Shown here piece by piece: positions 7,799 to 16,100 of a DNA stretch of 17,263 bases. The translations under genes and the position numbers were made by a program. The notes under the pieces were generated by a model. That model searched no databases. It was given only the letters and a program-made list of their open reading frames with translations, and was not told the DNA's origin. Numbering within the stretch: position 1 is the first letter of the stretch; each line of letters starts with the position of its first letter. The DNA comes from Succinatimonas sp. UBA6849 (GTDB lineage Bacteria; Pseudomonadota; Gammaproteobacteria; Enterobacterales; Succinivibrionaceae): the NCBI GenBank assembly GCA_002449335.1, contig DKDL01000119.1, forward strand, positions 1 through 17,263. Reading direction: 5' to 3'.

Positions 7799-7933
7799 CA
7801 GAAGATGAAATAGTTTGTTTTTGATAAACCTACAAGATTTGGATGAAGGAAACTAATTCATCTACTCATATCCTAAGTGTTTGGAAATTTTAGTTAAAAC
7901 AATGTATAGAGTTAGATTAGAGAAACAGTGAAT

Positions 7934-8047
7934 TAGCGAAAGCTAGAGAAAAGAGAGGCTGCATTGCACAGCCTAACAAGGCACCTCTGAAAGTTCTTGA
8001 ATAAGAACTGAGGTGATCTTGAAGATCAAAGCCTAAATCTCAGATTT
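7934..8047. other. Cluster of short hairpins in the gap after the Wzz-like gene
   Basis: The 374-bp gap 7726-8099 has no gene but holds five inverted repeats in about 115 bp. These are TAGC-GAAA-GCTA (7934-7945), AGGCTG/CAGCCT (7956-7974), a two-part stem CACCTC/GAGGTG enclosing GTTCTT/AAGAAC (7982-8015), GATCTT/AAGATC (8015-8027) and AAATCT/AGATTT (8035-8047). They may be the structured 3' end of the Wzz-like transcript or a separate small RNA; strand and function are not resolved. Confidence 0.4.
7946..7974 (-). terminator. Probable terminator of the Wzz-like gene
   Basis: On the minus strand the stem AGGCTG/CAGCCT (7974-7969 with 7961-7956), with a 7-nt loop, is followed by the U-rich stretch CTCTTTTCTC. 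On the plus strand there is no U tract, so it most likely ends transcription coming from 8100. Confidence 0.45.
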
Positions 8048-8099
8048 TGATAAGTAAATGAATAACTATCTAAACGATGTTTTTGAGGTAATGAATTCT

Positions 8100-9575
8100 T
8101 TAAGCGTATAAGATGCCTTCTAAAGGAGCCTTGTAAGACTGTAATAACTCAATCTCATTACGTGTTGCATCTATTCTTGAGACATCGAGTTTCTCTACAA
8201 CAATTACAGCATCACTGTAGGTGATCTCTTTTAACTCACAGTCTTTTACAAGATCATAGGCAACACCTAGTTTTGACAAGGTACTGCTAATTACTTTGGT
8301 TGCATTTGAAATGTCTTTTTCATCCAAGGTCGAAACTAATACCACCTTCTTTTTGCCTTTAGATATAAGCTCAATTGCGTTTTCTAAAAGTACTTTTGAA
8401 TTTACAACCTCTTTTGAAAATGAGCTTTCATGCAACATTGCAACATTCTTTAAGTTATAGACACTCTTTAAATATTCAGCTGAGGTTAACTTTCCTGAGA
8501 ACAGATATCTCATGCCAAAGTAAGCAGATCCGATAAAAATACCGCCAAATAAGCCAGCAACAGTAAAGATCACTAGCTTCATAAACTTGTAGCTCTCTAA
8601 TGTCTTCATCTTGACGTCGATATCCTCAGGTGGCAGAGGCTGTACCTGATTTAAGATCTGGTTTTTCTTATTCTCAATTTCATTGTTGATCTTGATGACA
8701 GCATTATCAGTATCACGCTTTAAGTTAATTAAACCTGCGTTGTAGATCCTCTCTGTTGAGATTGGCTGGATCTTGATGATGTAATCCTGACCATAGAACT
8801 CTGTAAATTCTTTATCAAACTGCTCTTTTACTTTCTCAAGTTTTGCTAAGGTTTCCTGTGAATCGCCTTTTAGACTTACTACAAATGAGTAGCTGTCAAT
8901 TGAAGAGAAACCAAATAACTCTCTTACGGGCTTTTGAGTGAGATTCATGGTAATGCCAAGAGATTTTGCAAAGGCTTGAACATACTTTTGAGTATGCAAC
9001 AGTCGGTTTGCAAAACGAACTACAGTTGACTCGTTTTCAAAAGTCTCATCCTCACCGCCATCTTTTGACTTTAAGACCTTCTTTACTGCTGCAATATTAG
9101 GCTGAGCTGCCTTTGAGTTCTTTTCACGAACAGTGTAGTAAAACTCACTTTCCCAATACTTATCAGGATCAAGGTTATAGAGTTTTGAATTCTTGATGTA
9201 CTCTTCTTGTGTAGCAAGCTCTCGCTTGAAGGTATCGAAATCCTGCTCTAAAAGCTTTTTGTGAACTTAAACATTTCTCTTTTTGCTCTCATATTCAGAA
9301 TAGCGAGCTTCATAGTCCTCTTTATAAAGGTTGTAGGTTACCTTCTCTTTTTTCTTTACTACTTTGCCATCAGGTTCTTTTTCAATCTTTTCAATGGTAA
9401 AAAGACTGTTAACTTCCGCAAGTGGAGTTGATGAGAACTCAAAACGGCAGTATTTGTAGGTAAAACCTAAAACTGCAAAGACAATTCCTAAGGTGATCAG
9501 TGTTTTGAATTTTGACATTATGAAGCGAAATAATCTTACAAGATCAATTTCGATTTCATCGTTCTGTGCGTTCAT
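8100..9575 (-). pseudogene. Wzz-like polysaccharide chain-length/co-polymerase protein, interrupted by an in-frame TAA
   Basis: One continuous frame runs from an ATG at 9575 (AGGA 6 nt upstream) to 8100, 491 codons broken only by a TAA at 9267-9269 (codon 103). Before the stop: a Wzz-type N-terminus (EIDLVRLFRFIM) and a first membrane segment at about 26-41. After it, in the same frame: a charged helical periplasmic part, LPPEDI before the second membrane segment (about 332-358), and a cytoplasmic tail. The tail resembles the BY-kinase/ParA fold (SDAVIVVEK at about 454-462, APLEGILYA at the end) but lacks a Walker A motif: STLDEKDISNA stands where GxxGxGK[ST] is expected. The two parts should anchor in the inner membrane and set polysaccharide length. 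The second part has no credible start of its own (the nearest, at 8999, is a TTG without a binding site), so the gene is probably inactive unless the stop is read through or is a sequencing error. Confidence 0.75.
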
Positions 9576-9616
9576 TGCTATTCCTAAATCAAAGTAAATT
9601 TTTCGCTACCTAATAA

Positions 9617-9663
9617 TGATTAAGATTAACTAAAAATCTAAATTTCTAAGGCAGTCTTAATCA
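9617..9663 (-). repeat. Long-range inverted repeat in the leader of the Wzz-like gene
   Basis: TGATTAAGA at 9617-9625 and TCTTAATCA at 9655-9663 are perfect 9-bp complements with a 29-bp spacer. They lie 42-88 bp upstream of the start at 9575 and could form an mRNA leader hairpin or an operator. Confidence 0.35.
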
Positions 9664-9726
9664 GATTCCTTTTGTATAAACGTGTGAGCTTTATAAAAAA
9701 CTCTTTTTTGAAAATTTCATAAAAGT

Positions 9727-9760
9727 GTGCATATTAAGTGACAGCATATTTTTTATGCAC
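9727..9760. promoter_or_regulatory. GCATA-type repeat cluster and A10 tract between divergent genes
   Basis: GTGCATA (9727-9733) and TATGCAC (9754-9760) are inverted, and a direct repeat GCATATT occurs at 9729-9735 and 9744-9750. A run of ten A follows at 9777-9786. This is the middle of the 374-bp divergent gap 9576-9949, which contains no gene, and it is a candidate shared operator region. Confidence 0.3.
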
Positions 9761-9873
9761 TTTACCACAGGTCAACAAAAAAAAAAGTCGCTTTTATTTT
9801 TCATATTTAATGAGGTCGATTTTTCTAAAACCAAAGAAAATATGACAATATGGCGAATTCTTGAGTTTAAAGT

Positions 9874-9902
9874 TTGACACTGGTGATTTGGCATGTTTTA
9901 CT
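9874..9902 (+). promoter_or_regulatory. Promoter of the PotF-like binding protein
   Basis: A perfect -35 TTGACA (9874-9879) is 17 bp from a -10 TTTACT (9897-9902), and TGT directly before the -10 gives an extended -10 element. Transcription would start near 9909, leaving a leader of about 40 nt. Confidence 0.55.
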
Positions 9903-9949
9903 AAGAGCTAGGACCGTCAATTCGGCGTATAAACTTTAAAAGAGGTTAA

Positions 9950-11104
9950 ATGATAATGAAGCTATTGTCTTTGTGCCTTTTAAGTACCGTATGTATTGGT
10001 ACTGTAAATAGCGCGATGGCTGAAAACAGCGATAAAGTAAATATTTGGAACTGGAGCTACAACATTGGAGAACACACTGTAGCTGACTTTGAAAAAGATA
10101 CTGGTCTTAAAACCAGCTATGTAGAGTACGATTCAAATGAATTACAGGAAGCAAGATTATTAGCTGGTAATACCGGCTTTGATGCAGCTGTAGTCGTAAG
10201 CTACTATGTACCAAGAATGGCAAAATCAGGTGCATTACAAAAAATCGACCATTCAAAAATTCCTAACTGGGTCAAGTTAAACCATGCTAGATTAGAAAAG
10301 ATGGCAACTTTAGATCCAAACAATGACTATGCCTACCCTTATATTGAGATCTCCATTGGTATTGGCTACAACAAGCAAAAGATTGAAGAAATCTTTGGCA
10401 AAGATTACAAAATTGATTCTTGGGATTTTCTATTCAAAAAAGAGAATTCAGATAAACTCAAAAAATGCGGTATTGCTGTAATTGATTCCCCTATTGAGGT
10501 TATCTCAGCAGTTCAGCATTACTTAGGTAAAGATCCTTTATCTCAGAAAGCTGAAGATTATGAAGAAGCTAAAAAGATCTTAACTAATCTTGCTGCTAAC
10601 ACCGCTTATTTCCAGTCTAACCGCTATGTAACTGATCTTGCATCAGGTGAGATTTGTGCTGCTATTGGTTACTCAGGCGACATTATTCAAGGCAGACATT
10701 TAGCAGCTCACGGCAAGCACAAATACGATATTGAATATGTAATTCCAAAAGAAGGTTCTATCTTCTGGTATGACAGTTGGACTGTACCACGCGGAGCTAA
10801 AAACTATGACAACGCAATGAAATGGTTTGACTGGTTATTAACTCCTGAGAACGCAAGAAAACTCTCTGATGAGTTAGGTTATGTTCTGCCAGTTGATGAA
10901 GCTATGGAAAACTTGTCTGATGAGCTCAAGTCAAACGACAGTATCATGCTCTCTGACGAGAAATTAAAGACCATGTACTTTATGCAGCCAACTCCAGCAA
11001 AAACTACAAAGATCACCAACCGAGTATGGAATGCAATGAAGACTGATTCTGCCAAAATAAAATCCTCAGATGAAACTGAGGATAATGCTAACGGTTGGGA
11101 CTAA
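9950..11104 (+). CDS. Periplasmic binding protein, spermidine/putrescine (PotD/PotF) type
   Basis: This 384-residue protein resembles PotF, the putrescine-binding component of an ABC importer, over nearly its whole length (for example VADFEKDTGL, YLGKDP, IPKEG). A signal peptide ends at about residue 24 (NSAMA before ENS), so it acts in the periplasm. The ligand site is altered: PotF WSD reads WSY, the VVPSAS stretch reads VVVSYY, and the Trp of IGWAGD is Tyr (IGYSGD), while Asp in SGD and WYDSW is kept. The ligand may therefore differ from putrescine. A tail of about 20 charged residues after the usual end is extra. No permease or ATPase gene is adjacent, so it is an orphan here. GAGG lies 4 nt before the ATG at 9950 and 10 nt before a second in-frame ATG at 9956; either may be used. 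Confidence 0.85.
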   Translation: MIMKLLSLCLLSTVCIGTVNSAMAENSDKVNIWNWSYNIGEHTVADFEKDTGLKTSYVEYDSNELQEARLLAGNTGFDAAVVVSYYVPRMAKSGALQKIDHSKIPNWVKLNHARLEKMATLDPNNDYAYPYIEISIGIGYNKQKIEEIFGKDYKIDSWDFLFKKENSDKLKKCGIAVIDSPIEVISAVQHYLGKDPLSQKAEDYEEAKKILTNLAANTAYFQSNRYVTDLASGEICAAIGYSGDIIQGRHLAAHGKHKYDIEYVIPKEGSIFWYDSWTVPRGAKNYDNAMKWFDWLLTPENARKLSDELGYVLPVDEAMENLSDELKSNDSIMLSDEKLKTMYFMQPTPAKTTKITNRVWNAMKTDSAKIKSSDETEDNANGWD

Positions 11105-11397
11105 TTGCCTCGATTGTGATTTTTTCTAACAGGACCTCTGCTAAGTGATTTTGGCAGAGGGAATCGAGTGGAGCTGACCTTAAAGGCCAGCTTCTTTTTT
11201 ACCAAATCATGCCTTGATGAAACATCATCCTCCATCAAATCTGAAGCTTTTTTTTCGTGGATCTTGCTTATAGAGTCAAATCTTTGAGATAGTCTTTCTC
11301 TTTCATGGATAACCAAAAGATCTTTTACCATCTTGTCATCACTTTGAGATAACAAAGCTCTCTTTACAGCTTTGACTAAGGATTCTTCACTGAGCAT
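11101..11397 (-). CDS. Small charged protein of unknown function, overlapping the DUF6056-like gene
   Basis: A 98-residue product without membrane segments or a signal peptide, rich in charged residues and ending in a basic tail (RGPVRKNHNRGN). I do not recognise a family. The case for a real gene is a GGAG 7 nt before the ATG at 11397 and a 22-bp overlap with the 3' end of the upstream membrane protein gene, which is typical of translational coupling. Its TAG shares the bases CTAA (11101-11104) with the TAA of the convergent binding-protein gene, so there is no intergenic space. It could be a cytoplasmic partner of the membrane protein, but that is only inference from position. Confidence 0.55.
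   Translation of the reverse strand: MLSEESLVKAVKRALLSQSDDKMVKDLLVIHERERLSQRFDSISKIHEKKASDLMEDDVSSRHDLVKKKLAFKVSSTRFPLPKSLSRGPVRKNHNRGN
11109..11168. other. Two-part hairpin at the convergent gene end
   Basis: An outer stem CTCGATT/AATCGAG (11109-11115 with 11162-11168) encloses an inner stem CCTCTGC/GCAGAGG (11135-11141 with 11154-11160). It lies just after the binding-protein stop and inside the 3' end of the small gene. There is no T run directly after it on either strand, so it is not a classical terminator, but it may protect or define 3' ends. Confidence 0.35.
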
Positions 11398-12803
11398 ACA
11401 GGTTCTCCGTAGTGTTGATAGATAATAAGATCAGAGTGTTTTACAGTCTTTACAAAATCACAGGTTCTGACAATTGAATTTACATGGTAAAAACGACTTA
11501 AAATTTCATTTGCAAAGAATGTAGGCTTAGTTCTAACATCTGCCACAAAGATATAGCGAGATGTTTCAACTGTCAAAGGACTTACCACAAGATCTTTTAC
11601 GCCTGCATCTAATTGCTGTTGAATTTCATAATCACGCTCTATCATATCCTGTTTTACCTTTAAAAGTCCGCCTAAGGCATTCTCGCCTGTAACTAGGATA
11701 TAGACAAAGCACAGTGTGTATAAAGATACGGTGATGGTTCTTGGCATTACCTTTATATCTTCTGTCTTTAGAGTAAAGTAAACACCTAATACACAAGCAA
11801 TCAAAGCACAGGTAAATGGAGTTGCAGTTCTTGCAGGGAAATTAGGAGAAAAGATCATAATTGCCAATGATGCAAAGCCAAAGATAAAGAGATAGAGCAC
11901 ACCTATAAAATCATTTTTATATAAAGTGAATTTATCTTTTGTAAAGAACTTCTTTTTATAAGCAATAAGCAGAAGGTATGCTAATGACAGAATTAAAGGT
12001 AATTCTTCTAACAAGGTTAAGAAGAAAATATCCAATGTCACTGCTAAATGAGAGAAGTAATTAAAGCTACCTGTAGTCTCCATCATCTCAAGTCGAGCAT
12101 TGTTTCCAGGAGACAATACTAAAACTAAGAAGCCTATACAGGTACCTACAAAACCTGCAATATGCCAGAATGATAGTTTCTTTACCTTATAAAGATAAAG
12201 ACATAACAGGAAGTTAGCAGCACAGATAGCAAAGCCTGTGTTCTCATTACACCAGCCAGCGATGATTCCTAACAGAAACATCATAACTGCAAAAGGTACT
12301 GACTTTTTACAATTATCTGCATTTATTGAAAATCTATAAGGCAAAAGGAAGGCCAGAATGAAGGTGGTGGTATACAGATAGTTACATGAGGTAACTAGCA
12401 TAAAGATAACTTCACCATAAGCTCTTAAACATATCCATAAAGCTACAGTTATGAAAAGTACTGGCAGAATTAAAAGCTTAAATGGATTTACTCTTTTGCC
12501 TTTAGCTTGAACATAGATTAGGTAGATCAAAACTAAATAACAAAGACCAGCACCTAGAGCTGAAACATATTTACCACCCCATAGTAACAGCTGAGCTAAT
12601 ACATGTGGAGGGGTTCTACCACCCCAGGTAAAGTAGTGACGATATTGGGATAATACAATATCACTAAATGATGACACGATATCTTGAGTACCCTCAATCA
12701 TCATATAGCGGTAGTCATTAGAAAAATAAGGAATGATGTAAGCACAGGCTGTGATAAACACAAACCATGCCAGTAGATAAATAGGACTTTTTAGGTATTT
12801 CAT
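11376..12803 (-). CDS. Polytopic membrane protein, DUF6056-like (probable GT-C-type surface polysaccharide protein)
   Basis: From the ATG at 12803 the product has 475 residues with roughly a dozen hydrophobic segments and little soluble sequence until a C-terminal domain of about 100 residues. Motifs fit the DUF6056 family as I remember it: FSNDYRYM after the first membrane segment, QYRHYFTWGGRTPPH, GIIAGWCNENTG and LVLSPGNNAR. Such proteins resemble GT-C glycosyltransferases and O-antigen-type membrane enzymes, suggesting sugar transfer at the inner membrane; activity is not shown by sequence. The frame could extend to a TTG at 12908 (510 residues), closer to the predicted promoter, but that start lacks a binding site and precedes a polar stretch; the ATG also has a weak site, so the start is uncertain. 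It overlaps the 98-residue gene by 22 bp, forming a two-gene operon. Confidence 0.78.
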   Translation of the reverse strand: MKYLKSPIYLLAWFVFITACAYIIPYFSNDYRYMMIEGTQDIVSSFSDIVLSQYRHYFTWGGRTPPHVLAQLLLWGGKYVSALGAGLCYLVLIYLIYVQAKGKRVNPFKLLILPVLFITVALWICLRAYGEVIFMLVTSCNYLYTTTFILAFLLPYRFSINADNCKKSVPFAVMMFLLGIIAGWCNENTGFAICAANFLLCLYLYKVKKLSFWHIAGFVGTCIGFLVLVLSPGNNARLEMMETTGSFNYFSHLAVTLDIFFLTLLEELPLILSLAYLLLIAYKKKFFTKDKFTLYKNDFIGVLYLFIFGFASLAIMIFSPNFPARTATPFTCALIACVLGVYFTLKTEDIKVMPRTITVSLYTLCFVYILVTGENALGGLLKVKQDMIERDYEIQQQLDAGVKDLVVSPLTVETSRYIFVADVRTKPTFFANEILSRFYHVNSIVRTCDFVKTVKHSDLIIYQHYGEPVCSVKNP

Positions 12804-12942
12804 TTTCAGTCTATTGTTTTTCAAATTTCGTGTATTCCATTTTCTATCATAATTAACTGTATTCAGCTTTCTTGAATAAAGACTGCTTTTATGCTTAAAA
12901 AATGTCAAATTCTAATAAGACTTGTTGTTTTTACTATGATAG

Positions 12943-12970
12943 ATTTTAGCTAACACACAAATGATGTAAA
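12943..12970 (-). promoter_or_regulatory. Promoter of the DUF6056-like operon
   Basis: On the minus strand TTTACA (12970-12965) and TAAAAT (12948-12943) each match five of six consensus bases with 16 bp between them. Transcription would start near 12936. Confidence 0.45.
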
Positions 12971-12979
12971 ATTGTGTGT
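12953..12979. promoter_or_regulatory. Operator-like inverted repeat over the -35 of the DUF6056-like operon
   Basis: ACACACAA (12953-12960) and TTGTGTGT (12972-12979) are perfect 8-bp complements with an 11-bp spacer that contains the predicted -35. The position suits a repressor site. Confidence 0.35.
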
Positions 12980-13068
12980 AGTATAGCGCAACTTATTATT
13001 TATTATCACCTTGTATTATCTACATGAATTATCTTGTCATATTCTGTTTGGTAGTACTAAATGTGACT

Positions 13069-13096
13069 TTGAATAAGCAGTAATACTCAATATAAT
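13069..13096 (+). promoter_or_regulatory. Promoter of mfd
   Basis: TTGAAT (13069-13074) and a perfect TATAAT (13091-13096) are 16 bp apart. The predicted leader to the start at 13154 is about 50 nt. Confidence 0.5.
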
Positions 13097-13153
13097 GTAT
13101 GTAATTTTGTAAAACTGACTACTGTAAACAATAAAACACATAAGCAAACACCA

Positions 13154-16100
13154 ATGCAGTTAAAAGATCTCATTAAAGGTGGCATCAATGCAACCTTTTC
13201 TAATACCGTAAAATCAATAGGTAACTTAAATTCTACAGGTTTGACAGGAGCAATAGCAGCTATTTATGAGCAAGCTACACACGATTGTATATCTTGTCCT
13301 ATATTAGTAATTTGTGCCGATAGCTTTGATGCTCAAAGCTTAAGAACCAATTTAAAGGCATTACTTCCTAAAACTGACATTGAGTATTTCTCCGATTGGG
13401 AGACCTTGCCTTATGACACCTTATCACCTCATCAGGATATTGTCTCTTCAAGAATAAAGCTCTTAGCTGCAATGCCTGAGATGTCTGATGGTATTGTCAT
13501 TACTACTGTACAAGCGCTGATGCCTCGCATTGCTCCAATGTCTTTTATTAAAAAGCAGAGCTTTTCAATAAAAGTTGGAGACAAACGTGACATCACCATG
13601 ATGAAAAAAGATCTTACAACTCATGGTTATCTTTTAGTTGAACAGGTACTCTCACCTGGTGAATTTGCTGTACGTGGTTCTATTGTTGATATCTATCCTA
13701 TGGGTTCAAAGACACCATATAGAATTGACTTCTTTGATGATGAAGTTGATAGCTTGAGAATTTTTGATGTTGACTCTCAAAGATCATTAGAAAAGATTGA
13801 TTCTGTATCGATGTTACCAGCTCATGAATTTCCTTTAGATGAGTCAGGTATCAGTCTGTTTAGAAGTAATTATAGAGATGCCTTTGTAGGAGCAAATCTT
13901 ACCAATCATCCTATCTATCAGGCTATCTCAAAAGGTGCAATCCCTGCTGGTATCGAATACTACCTACCTTTATTCTTTAGTGAAGTTGAGCCTGTATTTA
14001 ACTACTTAAATGATAAATTCAAAATCATAACTGTTGATGATGTAACTAAAGCTTGCGACGATTTTGATGTCGATGTTCATAAAAGAGCTTTAGAGTATGC
14101 CGGAAATTCAGATCACCCTACTCTACCTGCTCAAAGAGTATTTTTAACTCCAAAAGAATTTTCTGATAACCTAAAAAAGTTTGAAAGAATTTCTTTATAC
14201 AAAAATACTTTTGATGAGGATACTGTCTCAAAACGTGGATTTTACAATACTGATTTTGAAAAGGTACCAGAGATTGCTTTTAACCATCAGGAAAAAGAAT
14301 CATCAAGAGCTTTTGTTGACTTTACAGATGACAAAATCAGTCATGGTTACAGAATTTTAATCTGTGCTCTCTCTGAAGGAAGACGTCAGTCACTAAGAGA
14401 AATCATGCCTCAAGTTTTAGTTGATAAATTTGGCATGAAAGCAGCATCCTCATTTGAGGATTTTTTAAATGCAAAAGATCCTCTCATGATGACTATCGCA
14501 CCTTTTGATGAAGGCATCATTCTTCCATCATCAAAACTGTGTGTATTAACAGAAAGTGAGCTTTTAGGCTTTAAAGTTGTAAAACAAAGAAGAGCTTCAT
14601 ATAAATCTCAGCTTTCTCAAGACACCATTATCCGCAACCTCTCATCCTTGAAAGAAGGTCAGGTTGTAGTTCACATCGATCATGGTATCGGTCGCTATCG
14701 CGGACTTAAGATTTTAGATATAGGAGGTATCAAAGGCGAGTTCTTAACCATCGAGTATCAGAATGGTGATATGCTCAATATTCCTATTACCTCTTTATCA
14801 AAGGTTGCAAGATACTCAGGCTCTGAGAATCCACCTTTATCTCGTTTAGGTAATGACACCTGGTCAAAAAAGAAAGCTAAAGCTGTACAAAAGGTAACCG
14901 ACGTTGCAGCTCAACTTCTTGATCTTTACGCTCGTCGCGAAGCTGTCGCAGGTACTGCGTTTAAGGTTGATGAAAAAGCCCTTGATGAGTTTGCTTCAGG
15001 CTTTGGCTATCAGGAAACTCCTGATCAGATGGCAGCTATTAACAACACTATTAACGATCTGTCAAAAGAACAGCCAATGGACAGATTAGTTTGCGGTGAT
15101 GTAGGATTTGGTAAAACTGAAGTTGCACTGCGTGCGGCTTTTGTGGTAGCATCAGCTGGCTCTCAGGTTGCAGTCTTAGTTCCAACTACAATTCTAGCAG
15201 AACAGCACTATCAGAACTTTAAAGACAGATTTGCAGGTACTGCAATCAACGTCGAACTTCTATCTCGTTTTAAAACAGTAAAACAGCAAAATGAAGTTAT
15301 AAAAGAGATTGAAAAAGGTAGTGTTGATATCATCATCGGTACTCATAAACTCTTATCAAAAGACATTAAGTTTAAAAAGCTTGGCCTTATCATTGTCGAT
15401 GAGGAACACCGCTTTGGTGTAAAACAAAAAGAGCGCTTAAAGGAAATTAGAGCTCAGGTTGATTTACTGACTCTTACAGCAACTCCTATTCCTCGTACGT
15501 TGAACATGGCTATGGAAGGCATGAGAGAGCTTTCTATCATTGCTACTCCACCAGAGCACAGACTTGCGGTTAAAACCTTTGTAACTGAAAAATCTGATGC
15601 ATTAACCCGTGAAGCTATCATGCGTGAATTGCGCCGTGGCGGTCAGGTATATTATCTGCACAACGACGTTGCAACCATCAATCAAAGAGCTGAGCAACTA
15701 GCTAAATTAGTTCCTGAAGCAAAAATAGGTATCGGTCACGGACAGCTTAACGAGCGTGATCTGCAAAAGGTGATGAGAGACTTCTATCACCAGAGATTTA
15801 ACCTTTTAGTTTGCTCTACTATTGTTGAAAATGGTCTTGATGTGCCTACAGCTAATACCATCATCATCGATAGAGCTGATCTTTTAGGTTTAGCCCAGTT
15901 GCACCAAATCAGAGGACGTGTAGGACGTTCTCATCACCAAGCATATGCTTACCTCTTTACACCTCCTAAACAGCTGTTATCTAAAGATGCTAAATTAAGA
16001 CTTGATGCTATTTCCTCATTAGAAGAGTTAGGTGCAGGTTTCGTTCTTGCAACTCATGATATGGAAATTAGAGGTGCTGGTGAACTTTTAGGTGAAGAGC

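Noticed and set aside
8100..8999. Separate 299-residue protein starting at 8999
   Set aside because: The start is a TTG without a binding site, and the upstream codons are in frame with the Wzz N-terminus, so it is the second half of one interrupted gene.
9604..9610. GGTAGCG on the minus strand resembling the ops/RfaH element before the Wzz-like gene
   Set aside because: Only the inner bases match; the leading GGC and the following T of the ops consensus are absent, and no polysaccharide operon follows.
14904..15089. Second plus-strand frame within mfd
   Set aside because: It overlaps the conserved translocase region of Mfd in another frame and has no recognisable product.
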